The position numbers and the translations under genes are program-made. From Ziziphus jujuba (taxonomy: Eukaryota > Streptophyta > Magnoliopsida > Rosales > Rhamnaceae), in contig NC_083384.1 in NCBI RefSeq assembly GCF_031755915.1, positions 17,577,001 through 17,641,000 of the forward strand: DNA of 64,000 nucleotides, written 5' to 3'. Numbering within the stretch: the stretch's first letter is position 1; each line of letters begins with the position of its first letter. A model generated the notes under the pieces. That model worked only from the letters and a program-made list of their open reading frames with translations. It searched no databases and was not told the DNA's origin. Shown piece by piece: positions 11,834 through 22,707 of this stretch.

Positions 11834-12464
11834 CAGGGTGGAGTTAGAAAAGTAATTTAGGAGGCTACAGTGTAAATAGATTCAAAGTACGGGTTCAAAC
11901 CATACATAGTTTAGGCTTTAAAAAATAATACTAATTACTAGCATACATTATTATGAATAATTTAAGTTTTGATAACATAAAAGAACTATTGGTTAGCAGT
12001 GGCAATTCATGTCACCGTGTTGTAATCATGTCAACCCGTTTATTAATTTTGTTAAAATTGTTCAACCAAAATTCGACCTATTTATTAATCGTATCAGAAT
12101 TTTTCAACCCGAACACGACTCATTTAATAAATAGGTAATCTGACACGATCCATTTAACCTGTTTATTAAATAGGTTAAACTTGGATCAATACGATCCGTT
12201 TATACAAAATTGATTCGTTTACACGAAATTAACTTGTTTATACGAAATTAACCAATTTACACAAATTGACCTGTTTATACAAAATTGACACATTTATACA
12301 AACTTGATCTATTTACACGAAATTTATCCAATTAAATAAATAAATTTATTTAAAATTTTAAATTAAAATATATATGTAAAATTATATAAATATAATAACA
12401 AATTTACACTAATATAATATATAATATGCTAATATAACAATATCACATAATAGTTATATATATT

Positions 12465-12497
<33 letters not shown>

Positions 12498-13566
12498 TCT
12501 AGTACTATTTCTCTAAACATAATATAAAAAATTTAATTAATAATTATGTTTTTAATTTTTGACATTTCTAATACTCCTAGGCATATTAACTTTATTTTTT
12601 CTATGTCCATAATTCCATACATGTATGAAACATATTATATTTAAGTATATAAATATTATTTTAATAATTTTTATTCTTTATTTTTTAATTAATAAAAGAA
12701 AATTAATAATACAACTTTAAATAATTTTGTAATTTAGTAATAAAAAATTATTAGTTAAAATTTTAATAATGGTAAATTTAATATATTAAATTATATTAAA
12801 GTTATAATTTGAATGGGTTATAATCGTGTCAGATTTGTTTGATAGGTTAATTAACAGATTTAGTCAAACGGGTCAATTTGAATCAATTTCGGATTAAACG
12901 GGTCAATTTGGATCAATTTCGGGTTAAACGGGTCAATCCAATGACACATTTAATAATCGTTTTAAACGGATTGATTTGAATTTGACTCGACCCATTTATA
13001 ATAGACTCAAACTCTCTAACTTCATATCGTTTTCGAGTTTTGTTACCATATCATAACTTAAATTGCCACCTTATTATTGGTTGAACTTTACAATAATTTT
13101 GTACAATATTTTTTTTTAAAAGACATTTAGATGAGTATTTTTGTTTTGGACATCATACAAGCTATTGATTATAAAAATACAATTAACAATGATAGAAAAT
13201 GTATCTATTAGCAGCTCTAAAAAAGTACATTCAAATTACAAAACTACACTAATAAATAATTAAGGAAAAATGTATTGAATAAATAAAGTAGAAAACAAAC
13301 AAATAGAAATGAAATACCAAAATTTTAATTTATACTAATATTAGAATAATAATGCTGGCATAGAATATTGATGTATACTAATAAGATAATACCTTTTCAG
13401 GACAAAATAATACCTTTTTAAAATAAAAGAATAACTTTTTTGGATAAAATAATACCTTAATTAGGAAGGCAAAATATAATTTTCTTACTTTTTAAAAAAT
13501 ATTATATGCAACTGAAAAAAAAGAAGAAAAAAATGGCCCCCGGATCAAAGAGTGGCTCCGCCACTG
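11834..13566. mobile_element. Possible older DNA transposon surrounding the hAT element
   Basis: The left end CAGGGTGGAGTTAG and the right end, read on the other strand, CAGTGGCGGAGCCA form an imperfect inverted pair. Candidate flanking duplications (TTTTTAGC and GAATTAGC) match only partly. No transposase is visible. A weak call. Confidence 0.35.
11995..13074. mobile_element. hAT-type non-autonomous element (1,080 bp)
   Basis: It is flanked by a perfect 8-bp duplication TATTGGTT (11987-11994 and 13075-13082), the size expected for hAT transposons. Termini are imperfect inverted repeats sharing GGTGGCAATT-like sequence. The inside carries degenerate short repeats of the type TTGTTTATACGAAATTAAC (about 12160-12330) and ACGGGTCAATTTG (about 12860-12940), and no coding frame. 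Confidence 0.75.
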
Positions 13567-13931
13567 AATTAGCAACTTTCAATTTTGATCGAATATTGAT
13601 TTCGAATAATTTTGCATATATATATATATATATATATTAACCAGGTTTAGGCAAGGTATTTAAGCTCAAGATTTTATGTGGACCAATATTCCACAACATA
13701 TCTGAGCCTGACTGATATATGTAGTAATAATTATGCATATATTTTACTTATTTACCAAAAAAGAAAATTGCATATATTTTAAGCTTAGAATTTATACTGA
13801 AAACACAATACAGATGTATGTTATTGATCATCCATATGATTTCAAATGCAATTGTCCTTTTTATTTTTAATTTTTTTATTATTATTGTTAATTGTTATTA
13901 ATTGCAATTAGCGTATTCTAATTTAAAGTTA

Positions 13932-13962
<31 letters not shown>

Positions 13963-14089
13963 TTTAAGTTCTTTTCAAAGTCGATTTATTGCATTTTGGT
14001 TGAATTGAATTTGAAATAAACAACAGTTAGTAGCTTGCAATACTAAGGGGTATTGGGTGTGTTTCTAATTGAATTGAATAAGTTTTCTC

Positions 14090-14330
14090 ACTTTAGTTCC
14101 TGAAATGTTTTTTTTTTTTTTGGTACTTTGGTCCCTAAAATCATATTTTGCTTGAAAAATAGTCCTTAAAGTGCTTAAATATTATCAGTTTAAGAACCAT
14201 TTTAATAAGCAAAATTCAGTTTAAAGACCATTTATGTAAGTAAAATTTAAGTTTAGGGGTCAAAATGTCAAAAATTCAAATTTAAAGATTAAAGTATCAA
14301 AACATGTTCAGTTGAGGGGAAACCGCATAA
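14090..14330. mobile_element. MITE-like inverted-repeat element
   Basis: The left end GTTTTCTCACTTTAGTTCCTGAAATG pairs imperfectly with the reverse complement of the right end, GTTTCCCCTCAACTGAACATG. The inside has repeated 'AGTCC/GGTCC...AAA' motifs. No target duplication was identified. Confidence 0.35.
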
Positions 14331-14428
14331 TTACCTAATACAAAAATGCAAATATATCAAACAAGAGATCCTAAATATTTTTTACCAAAATAAAAAACAC
14401 AAGAATATAAAATAAAAAAAGATCTAGA

Positions 14429-14985
14429 TAGGCCTGGCAACGTGTCGTATTAAATCGTGCTTGTATCATGTTATATCGTGTTCGTGTAGAATTAAGTTAA
14501 TCCAAACACTACCCGTTAAACTTTCGTGTGAAAATAGATAAATCCGAAATCATCCGATAAGTTATCGTATAACCCGTTATCCAACCCGTTAACCCAACTT
14601 GTTAACCCATTAACGATAAATACAAATTTGAAAATTTAAATTTCACTTAGTTTTGAAATAATAAAATGATATTTTTTTTAAAAACTTACAAAAATTTTTG
14701 CTTGTTTTTAGATTTTTTTAATAAATCAAACTAAAAAAGAACAAATTAATACATGTTTAAAACTAAATTAAGTAATTTTAATATTATAAAACTCATATAA
14801 TTATCAAAATACCTATTTTTAATGGGTCTAATAGGTTTATCGTGTTTATCATATTTCATCCGTTAAAACCCATTAGTTTATTAGGTTTTATTGGATGATA
14901 CTGATACGGACCCAATACAATATCGTCAATCCAAATTCGTAAATTATCGTATGGGTTCGTGTCGTGTGAGATTTTACTAGACCTA
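14429..14985. mobile_element. hAT-type MITE (557 bp)
   Basis: It starts TAGGCCTGGCAACG; the right end read in reverse starts TAGGTCTAGTAA (9 of 12 positions shared). A perfect 8-bp duplication GATCTAGA lies at 14421-14428 and 14986-14993. It matches the diverged copy at 2301-2851. It is non-coding. Confidence 0.8.
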
Positions 14986-15411
14986 GATCTAGATTGTTGT
15001 GTTAAAATTTCATCACTACCTTCTCCATGGAGTCAACTCAAGCTCTATGACCTACATTGTTGTGCAACTCAAGCTTCACAATGTTGTCTATAAAATGAAC
15101 TAATATCCAAAGCCTAAGTTGATTCTCATCAAATTAAGCTCTTTCTACCCCATGAAATTTTTTTATAAAGTGGGTGTCTCCATGGAAAATAAAGAACATT
15201 CTCTTTAGCTTGTGCGAGACAAAGATGAAGACTCAAAGTAAGAGAAAGAGAGAGAGAGAGGAGTGAAAGTGGCCTAACAATTGAAGTTTACCTCTTTTGT
15301 AGCGTCATGAAAAAAATGTATAAAATATGGAGGGTTTGTGAATTTATTAATATAAACCCTAGAAACTTTAGATTGGTGAAACATGGCTAATGGTTCAAAA
15401 CCCTAAGTGCT

Positions 15412-17212
15412 CTTGGAGCATCTTTAATAGCACTGTTTATTGTTGAATTTTTTGTTAATTATATCAGAAAATAGATGCTTAAAAAAACCTTTTTAATGGG
15501 TTTTTCTAAATACCCTTATAAGTTGATATAGTAAGAAATATATAAACACTATCAAAGTGACTCTCCATTTCTTGGTCTTGAGAAAATTTCCTTAAAATTA
15601 AAATTTTTCTTTAAAAGTCAATTAAAAAAACTTGATAGGATATATGTAATTAATAAATAACTATAAATAGCCTTTAATACTTTATTATTGGAGAACAATT
15701 TTACAATTAACAAACACTTATGCCACTTACAATTAAACCATATCAATTTCTATAATATATAGATAGCAATCCATGTTCAACAAATTGTTGGAAGTGCCTC
15801 TTGTGTCATATGGGTAGAAAATAGGACTCACATATCTCTAACTCAATTAGATATTAACCTTAATATTTCTTTTTTGGAAAAAACTCGAATAGACCAATTT
15901 TATATATTAAGTAAGATGTTGGGCTTGCTTAGGCACATTTATGAATAGCAAAAAATATCCACAATATAGATCATAACAAATTAAAACTAGAAGATTGAAA
16001 TTGCAGTAAATTGGACCAAACTCCAAAATATGGTCACATGGAATTCATGTGTGATGAAGTTTTAGTCCAAAAAATAAAAAATAAAAAAATAAAAGAAAAG
16101 AAATAAAAGATCTAATTGGAAAAGAAAAGGGACAACAAAGTGAATCTTGAAGTCTAATCTAATCTAGAAAGTACCAACTACAGTGAGTTTTTTATTTTTA
16201 ATAAGAAGTTGACACATGAAGTAACAAACCATGTGACAAATAATCTGAATTCATTGAGCATCATTCTGTATCTGTAGGATATACAACTATCCTGATATAT
16301 TTGGACTCAATTTCCTTGCATTTTAAGCTACTTAAGAGCATAATGTATAAAATACTGGAGATGAGGTATTCATCCAATTCAATCCAATATCTTTTTTTTT
16401 TTCTGATAATTTAACCAATTCAATTCGGGTATCTCAAATAATATCTTTAATACTTTTATGGATTGCTATTGATTTATTTTTTTATTTTCTGAAAATGGGG
16501 ACAAAAGCCTAAAAAACTATATCGGAATCTGTTTGGTGTTTAAAGCACCCATACAATCTGGTCCAACAGAAAACCCTTGAGGAGGCCTTTCGAGTCAATG
16601 AACGCCCAAGCTAAAGTTGTGACTCGTATTGGCAAGAAAGAAATTATATTACGTTCTATAAAGATGCGTTTAACGGAACAATCAAAATTACTTCTCAAAA
16701 TATCTTTGCAGCTAACGAGAATTCCTATGCAAGGCTGAATATATTCAATTTCTTCATTCATCCATGGTATAACCGTACTAGACTCCACCTCCACCTGCAC
16801 CTTATTGAAATCCAATTTTACCACATTAGATTTATAGAATATTATTTTAAAAACATAATATCTAATTGATTTGTTTAAGAATTCTGTTAAGCTTTGTGCA
16901 AAAAGTAAAAATAAAAATTAAAAAATAGACAGTATCATGTGACTGTCTATTTTCAGAAGGCCAGTAACTAAACTATGTAATTAAAAAAAATAATAAAAAC
17001 AATTCTTATCAGAAACAAAACAATTTTTATCAAAAATATAATTTCTTTCAAAAAATGAAAAAATAAATATGCACATGAATATTAAACAAAATTATTGGAA
17101 ATTGATATTTAAATTGGCTATCTATTAAGTCTAATATAAATAGCAATCTCTTTCAAATTTTTTTTTTTTAATGGCATATAGATAGCAACAAACCCATTAG
17201 TAATGCTCTAAT
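15412..17212. mobile_element. Possible 1.8-kb inverted-repeat DNA element with an unrecognised ORF
   Basis: The left end TGGAGCATCTTTAATAGCAC and the reverse of the right end, TAGAGCATTACTAATGGG, are imperfect inverted repeats of a kind common in plant MITEs. A 94-codon minus-strand frame at 16540-16824 is the longest ORF inside; I do not recognise its product. It may be a degraded transposase or chance. Otherwise the stretch looks non-coding. Confidence 0.3.
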
Positions 17213-17527
17213 AAAAATGCTTATTATGATCTGTGCGGTATAAAAGTTAAAAGGACTGATTGTCTAGAGTATAAATGTCTACTTAATAGATGATCGATTT
17301 AAAACTCAATCTTCAGTAGTTTTGTCTATTATTGATGTATCTATCCCTTTTTTTTTTTAAAAAAATTATTATATTTTGACAACGATTATTTTTATTCTTA
17401 ATAAAGCTTGTTATTGTACTTAATAGATGTCCAATTCAAAAATCAGTCTCCAATAATGTAAAACTTGTGAGCTCTAAAAGATGGGAGATTAAAAAATGTA
17501 AGATCAATGAACATTAATGGTGGCGGA

Positions 17528-17817
17528 TTGTGACAACCAGGAGTGAACAAATGTAATGCTGCTAAGGTAAGTGTGGGTGGGTGAGAGGCACTCGCAGGCT
17601 ATTTTATTGGCAAAGGTCACCTACACAACCCAGATCTAGAACTGTGGTGGTTCAAATGTAAAGTATACACTTTCTTAACAACTGATATCTTTTTTGAGCA
17701 TTTGACTTCAATGTTTATAAGAACTCTGAAGTTAAACGTGCTCCAGTGGGAGTAATCCTAGGATAGGTCACCTCTTGGGAAATCTGAACAAAAACTCATA
17801 CTATCGGGAAGACAAAA
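17528..17817 (+). mobile_element. Cassandra-like TRIM LTR relic, cut by element T
   Basis: The segment starts TGTGACAACCAGGAGTG and contains 5S rRNA-like sequence, the hallmark of Cassandra TRIMs (known family feature). Element T interrupts it, and its likely remainder, CCCGTCGAGAGAGAGTGAAGCG then TAACA, follows T at 27569-27595. No second LTR or primer site was seen, so it looks like a solo relic. The boundaries are approximate. Confidence 0.55.
17721..17785 (+). pseudogene. 5S rRNA-derived sequence in the TRIM LTR
   Basis: The run GAACTCTGAAGTTAAACGTG, then AGTAATCCTAGGATAGGTCA and CCTCTTGGGAA, aligns to the 3' half of plant 5S rRNA including the internal control region. Several substitutions and a poorly conserved 5' half argue against a functional 5S gene. 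Confidence 0.75.
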
Positions 17818-20220
17818 TGTCAGGACCCGTCCAGAATTCCTCCTCCGGAACCCTAGACAGCCCTGATCCCAGGGAAATACCACCGAACCTTCCAACGGAA
17901 AATCCGGCAGCACCTCCCCTAAGGGATTTACTTACCACAAATTTACCTGCACTGAAAACACACTTCAAAAATATCCCCTTATTCCTCCCACAAACTACAA
18001 ATTGGTTCCACAAATTGCAGCACTTAAAAAAAATAAATACAGTAATCCAGTGCAAAATAAATACAACAAGAGTGAAAGAAATATTACAACTGCAATAAAA
18101 GAATAACAGGGTACTTCACGAAGTAAAACAGCGAGGAAGATCAAGTCCGCTCCGAATGAACACCGACAACCTGGAACCTAGAGGAACGGAATTTAAGAGT
18201 GTGAGATGCTAATCATCTCAGTGAGCGACCCTGCTACTATACCAGTAATAAGTATAAATAATAATTATTTGGAAATAATAATTTCTCTCAAAACCCTTAC
18301 AATTCTCTCAGTTGGAAAGGTTCCCCTTTTAAAACAATTTCACAAAACCCTTTATCCATATTCCCCGAAAACCAAAACATCAATTAAATACCAGAAGCGG
18401 TAACAATTATATTTTTAATTCCAATTCAGTTTCCAAACATTTTATTTTTAAAACACAGTTCTGAAAATCATTTGATGCACCCACTATATACCAGTGGCGC
18501 CAACAGTACCCAGCGTCCCAAGGTACCGCCAGACAGGAGGTTATAGAAAGAAACCGGCATACGGTCGCGTGGCGTCCCACTGCGCCGCTGCTAACCTGGT
18601 GTCCCGGCCAATGGGGGGTGGCCACCCTCTCCGATGGCATCCACAGGACACCCTCATAATATCACCTGCGCGCTACTCACACCCACCTGCGCGCTAATCA
18701 TATCCGTGTGCACAATATCCATATCACATATACCATATCACATAATCAGAACACCAGTACGTGCACGGTGCATCTAAAAATCATAAAATCCACAATTTAA
18801 ATTATAAAACAAATTTCACATTTTTCATAAACATAGCGGGCATAATCCATCCGCTTGAACCGGGAAATTCTCCACAATTTCCTTATAATTAATACCATAA
18901 ATCCCATGATTTTCAAATCCACCAACTCCCAAATCCATCAATTCAAATATCCACATTTTTTTCCAAGCATAAATAATTCTCAAAATCTCATAATCAAATC
19001 TCATAATATTTCATGGGCATATTTTATAAAAATTGAAATCACCAACATAACCAAATATTTTCCTTGAAATATTTGAAATTCAAATCGTGCCCAATTTACC
19101 ATTAAAACCACACCAATTTCAAAATCCTCAAAACCATAAAATAATTCCACACGGCATAAATTTGTAGAATTCGCATTTTCTTAAATCCAATAAATTCATA
19201 AATAATTCTACAATAAATCCAATAAATATTTGGCACATAGAAATTAAATTCCAAATATTTAATTCACACATAATATATTCATCAATTAAATTCCCCAAAA
19301 TTAATTTGAAGGTGGGTCACTCACCTGGAGCACGCAATTAACCCATGATCCACTACGGGATCAATTCTACGACTCACCGGTGCTCCTAGAACAAAATTCA
19401 CAGACAGTCAAATAAATTAATATTTTATTCGGGTAAATAATACCCGGTACCCGGGGGGTCAAAACACAAACGATAACTAAAATTTACGAATTATATACCG
19501 AATCGAAGCTCGAGTGATGCTAATCACAGATCCGGTCTTAATTTCCGATGATCGTACCCGACGGGGTTGGAATTTTATCGGGAAGCTTTTCGGGTTTCGG
19601 CTCTGCAATTCTCCCAAACCGTCGCGAATTGGTGGAAACGGAAGTCGGATTTGGGTTCAGGAGGTCGAACACTGCGGACTGGAGCTGGCCGGAATTTTCG
19701 GGTACTCGCCGGAACAGTAATTTCCGGCGGGCCGCCACGTCACCGGCAACCGTCGCCGGAACAGTAATTTCCGACGGTGGCCGTTTGCTGTGAAATTTTG
19801 CAGATTTGTAGATCGTGAGGAGAGCAATCCAACGGGACCGACGGTGAGCAAAACGGAGGTCGGACGGCGGAGAAATCACCGTTTGAAGATTTTTGACCCC
19901 TCGCCGGAAAACGCTCCGATCCCGGCGCGTCGGTGGTCCGATGGCCGTGATTTTTGGTGGGTAGGCCGGACTTGAGGAGAGGATGTTGGGTGTATGGCGC
20001 GTGTACTGTAGATCGGCCGGAATAGTGCCGATTCGCGGTGGCCGGCGGTGGAGGGAGAAAAATCGCCGCCAAACTTCGGACGTCCGATCCGGGCGCGTCC
20101 GGCGGCCGTTCGCCGTGAAATTTGGAGGTTTTGCCGGAAATGAGGTGGGCAAGCTTTCTGTCCGGCGCGTGTACAGTAACTCGGCCGGAACAGTGGCAAA
20201 ATCCGGTGGCCGGCGGTGGC

Positions 20221-20251
<31 letters not shown>

Positions 20252-20776
20252 CTTCTCTCTCTTTCTCTCTCTTCCCCGAGAGTTTTTCAAAATTAAAACC
20301 CTGCATGACACTGTTCATGCCACGTGGACCAATCAGAAACTGACACGTGGCGTTTCACTGTTCACCGACCCAAAAAAAAATATTAAAATAATACGGTATC
20401 CGGTAAATTTCAAACGTCCATAACTTTTTAACCGGATGTCCGTTTTGAGCGTGCCGCTAGTCTGTGAACTCGTATCGACGAGCACTTCACAACCATGCAT
20501 GAGTCAAAGCTCAATTCCCCATAAACAAAAAGTCAACTCCGGCACCCCTTGGACAGTTTGGACCGCAACTTGTTTCGTCCATAACTTTCAAACCGTAGCT
20601 CCGTTTTCGACGTGCTACCAGACTACGAACTCGTGGCATCGTGCACTTCGCCACGGTACCCTAGTCAACTCAAAATTCTTACCGAGTCAAAAAGTCAACT
20701 TTTGACCCCCTTCGGTCAACGGTCAACCTCGGTCAACGTGCACGGATTCCGGTGCGATTCGGGACGGGGTGTTACA
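17818..20776 (-). repeat. Element T, 3' LTR (2,959 bp)
   Basis: Read on the plus strand it starts TGTCAGGACCCGTCC and ends CGGGACGGGGTGTTACA. It contains a CT-rich microsatellite (20219-20275), a GC-rich block with many CCGG motifs (about 19600-20220), and an internal direct repeat of about 165 bp period (CGTCCATAACTTT at about 20415 and 20577). Open frames inside, such as the 257-codon one at 19538-20311, recur identically in the other LTR and look like chance frames in GC-rich DNA. Confidence 0.95.
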
Positions 20777-20788
20777 GCCTTCCCCCCT
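20777..20788 (-). promoter_or_regulatory. Element T polypurine tract
   Basis: On the minus strand AAGGGGGGAAGGC directly abuts the 3' LTR (TGTAACACC), the expected plus-strand primer position. Confidence 0.85.
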
Positions 20789-20820
20789 TACAAAAATTTC
20801 GTCCTCGAAATTTCCGCACG

Positions 20821-22707
20821 TCACTGGAACAGATACGGGTACTGCTCACGCATCTGTGCTTCGGGTTCCCACGTTGCTTCCTCGACCAAGTGGTTCCTTG
20901 CCAACCAATCCATGCCCAACACTACTTCAAGTCCGGATAGATCCAACAGGATCAGGTCTGTTTCCATCCCTTGATCTGTGAAATCGTCGGGCGTAGTCCT
21001 GGCTCCCTGCTGCGTCATAGCAAACACCCGGCCTTGACTTGTCTGCTGGGGTCTCCTTCCTCTACCTCGACTCGATCCTGCAGACGGCTGTACTGATCCC
21101 GAAGAAACTCCTACTGGCTGACTCCCCTGGGAACTCTGTCCTGGAAATATCCCCGTATGCTGTGTCCGTCGACCTGCTTCTAGCACACTGCTGCTACCAT
21201 AAGGGCAATCCCTCCTTATGTGGCCTGGCTGCCCACACCGAAAGCATAAACCATCCATCTGACACTGCCCAGAATGATTCCCCCTACAAAGTGGACAAAT
21301 CCGCGGAGAACCAATGCGTGACTGCTGATACGAGCTTGCATCCACACTGATCGAATGGCGAGCTGGCTGGGGCATGCGATAACTATCTCTCCTCTGGAAT
21401 CTGCCTCGTGGGCTTAACCCATCACTGTCTGAGCCTGAGCTATGGCTCTTCTTAGCTGCCCCCTGTCGAGGTACTCCGCTATACGAACCTTCGAATGATC
21501 TGCGCCTCGCGGGTCTGTGTATCTCCTCCTGTCTCTCTAGCTCGAGCGCTGCATCCCTGGCGGACTGATAGGTGGGATGTACTGATCCAGAAAGGGTGTA
21601 GCTGATGCTCTCTTTCAATCCGTCTATGAACCTCACCTTCTTCGTGTGATCGTCGGGAATTAGGTGCATGTAGAATTCTGATAGTTCTCGGAATCTCCTC
21701 TCGTACTCTGTCACTGTCATGTTCCCCTGTCGTAGTTCTTCGAACTCTCTCCTTCTCGCCTCACGGTACGCAGGAGGACAAAACTCTATCAATGGCAGTT
21801 GTTCATCCCAGCTACCACGAAACTGCATAATGCAAGACCTTAGCATGTCTTCTAATGTCTGGATTGTGCGCTCTGCTTGTCCATCAGATTGTGGGTGAAA
21901 AGCGGTGCTGTAGTTAAGTCTTGCTCCTAGTGCATCAGCCAACTTCCGCCATAGTCGTGAAGTAAAGCGCGGATCTCGATCGGAGACGATGGCTAACGGT
22001 ACTCCATGAAGACTTACAATGCGCTGCATGAACAACTGGGCTAACTTCTCGGGCGAAAAACGTTCTCGTACCGGTAGGAAGTGTGCCGACTTGGTGAGAC
22101 GATCAATGATTACCCAAATGCCGTCGTACCTTCTAGGTGTGGAAGGAAGCTTGAATACGAAGTCCATGTTGAGTTCTTCCCACTTCCACACGGGAATCGG
22201 TAAAGGTTGGAGTAGTCCCGAAGGCTTCTGTCTTTCTGCTCTCACTTGTTGACAAATCAAACACTTTAATACGAAGTCTGCCACTTCTCTCTTCATACCA
22301 ATCCACCAATAATACTTAACAAGCGTCCGGTACATCTTGGTACTTCCCGGATGCATCGCATACATCGAGCTATGCGCCTCCTCTAAAATCTCCTTCTTGA
22401 GTCCTGGAATATCCGGAACACAAAGTCGTCCTTTATACACGAGGGCTCCATCCCTCCTTATGGAAAATTCCGGATCAAGACCTTCTTGTACCTTGCCCTT
22501 AATTGTCCTCAACTTAGGATCTTCCATTTGGGTCTCTACTATACGATCCACCAACACCGGTCGTACCTGGAAGCTAGCCATGAGAACTCCTAAAGGATGC
22601 ATATGCATTAACACCCCCATCTTCTTCAACTCCACCATGAGAGGTAGTTGGATGACTTGGATGTGAGCAAGGGATCCAGTAGCCTTCCTACTCAAAGCAT
22701 CTGCCAC
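20821..22707 (-). CDS. Scrambled retrotransposon ORF: RNase H tail-integrase-gag-protease fragment-integrase end
   Basis: 628 codons without a stop. Residues 1-12 (MADALSRKATGS) are the very end of RNase H. Residues 110-155 carry the integrase HHCC finger (H112/H119, C149/C152). Residues 175-309 are the integrase core with catalytic D182, D243 and E279. At 309/310 (about 21780) the core breaks off inside LPLIEF and gag begins (CPPAYREARRREFEEL), continuing to a CCHC knuckle C488-C491-H496-C501. Near residue 576 gag jumps to a protease-region fragment without its DTG/DSG active site (DLILLDL...VVLGMDWL). At RNH604-606 it jumps to the integrase C-terminal end (LVEEATWEPEAQMREQYPYL). The normal order is gag-PR-RT-RH-IN. 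All joins are in frame. An upstream normal start is absent; the first ATG is inside RNase H sequence. Whether it is translated is unknown. Confidence 0.9.
   Translation of the reverse strand: MADALSRKATGSLAHIQVIQLPLMVELKKMGVLMHMHPLGVLMASFQVRPVLVDRIVETQMEDPKLRTIKGKVQEGLDPEFSIRRDGALVYKGRLCVPDIPGLKKEILEEAHSSMYAMHPGSTKMYRTLVKYYWWIGMKREVADFVLKCLICQQVRAERQKPSGLLQPLPIPVWKWEELNMDFVFKLPSTPRRYDGIWVIIDRLTKSAHFLPVRERFSPEKLAQLFMQRIVSLHGVPLAIVSDRDPRFTSRLWRKLADALGARLNYSTAFHPQSDGQAERTIQTLEDMLRSCIMQFRGSWDEQLPLIEFCPPAYREARRREFEELRQGNMTVTEYERRFRELSEFYMHLIPDDHTKKVRFIDGLKESISYTLSGSVHPTYQSARDAALELERQEEIHRPARRRSFEGSYSGVPRQGAAKKSHSSGSDSDGLSPRGRFQRRDSYRMPQPARHSISVDASSYQQSRIGSPRICPLCRGNHSGQCQMDGLCFRCGQPGHIRRDCPYGSSSVLEAGRRTQHTGIFPGQSSQGSQPVGVSSGSVQPSAGSSRGRGRRPQQTSQGRVFAMTQQGARTTPDDFTDQGMETDLILLDLSGLEVVLGMDWLARNHLVEEATWEPEAQMREQYPYLFQ

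Noticed and set aside
17721..17785. Functional 5S rRNA gene
   Set aside because: Only the 3' half matches, with several substitutions, and the context is a Cassandra-like LTR.
19538..20318. 257- and 192-codon minus-strand frames in element T's LTR (and the same at 26325-27105)
   Set aside because: They overlap in several frames, are rich in Arg/Pro/Ser from CCGG-rich DNA and a CT run, and lie wholly in the LTR with no known domain. Chance frames in GC-rich sequence.
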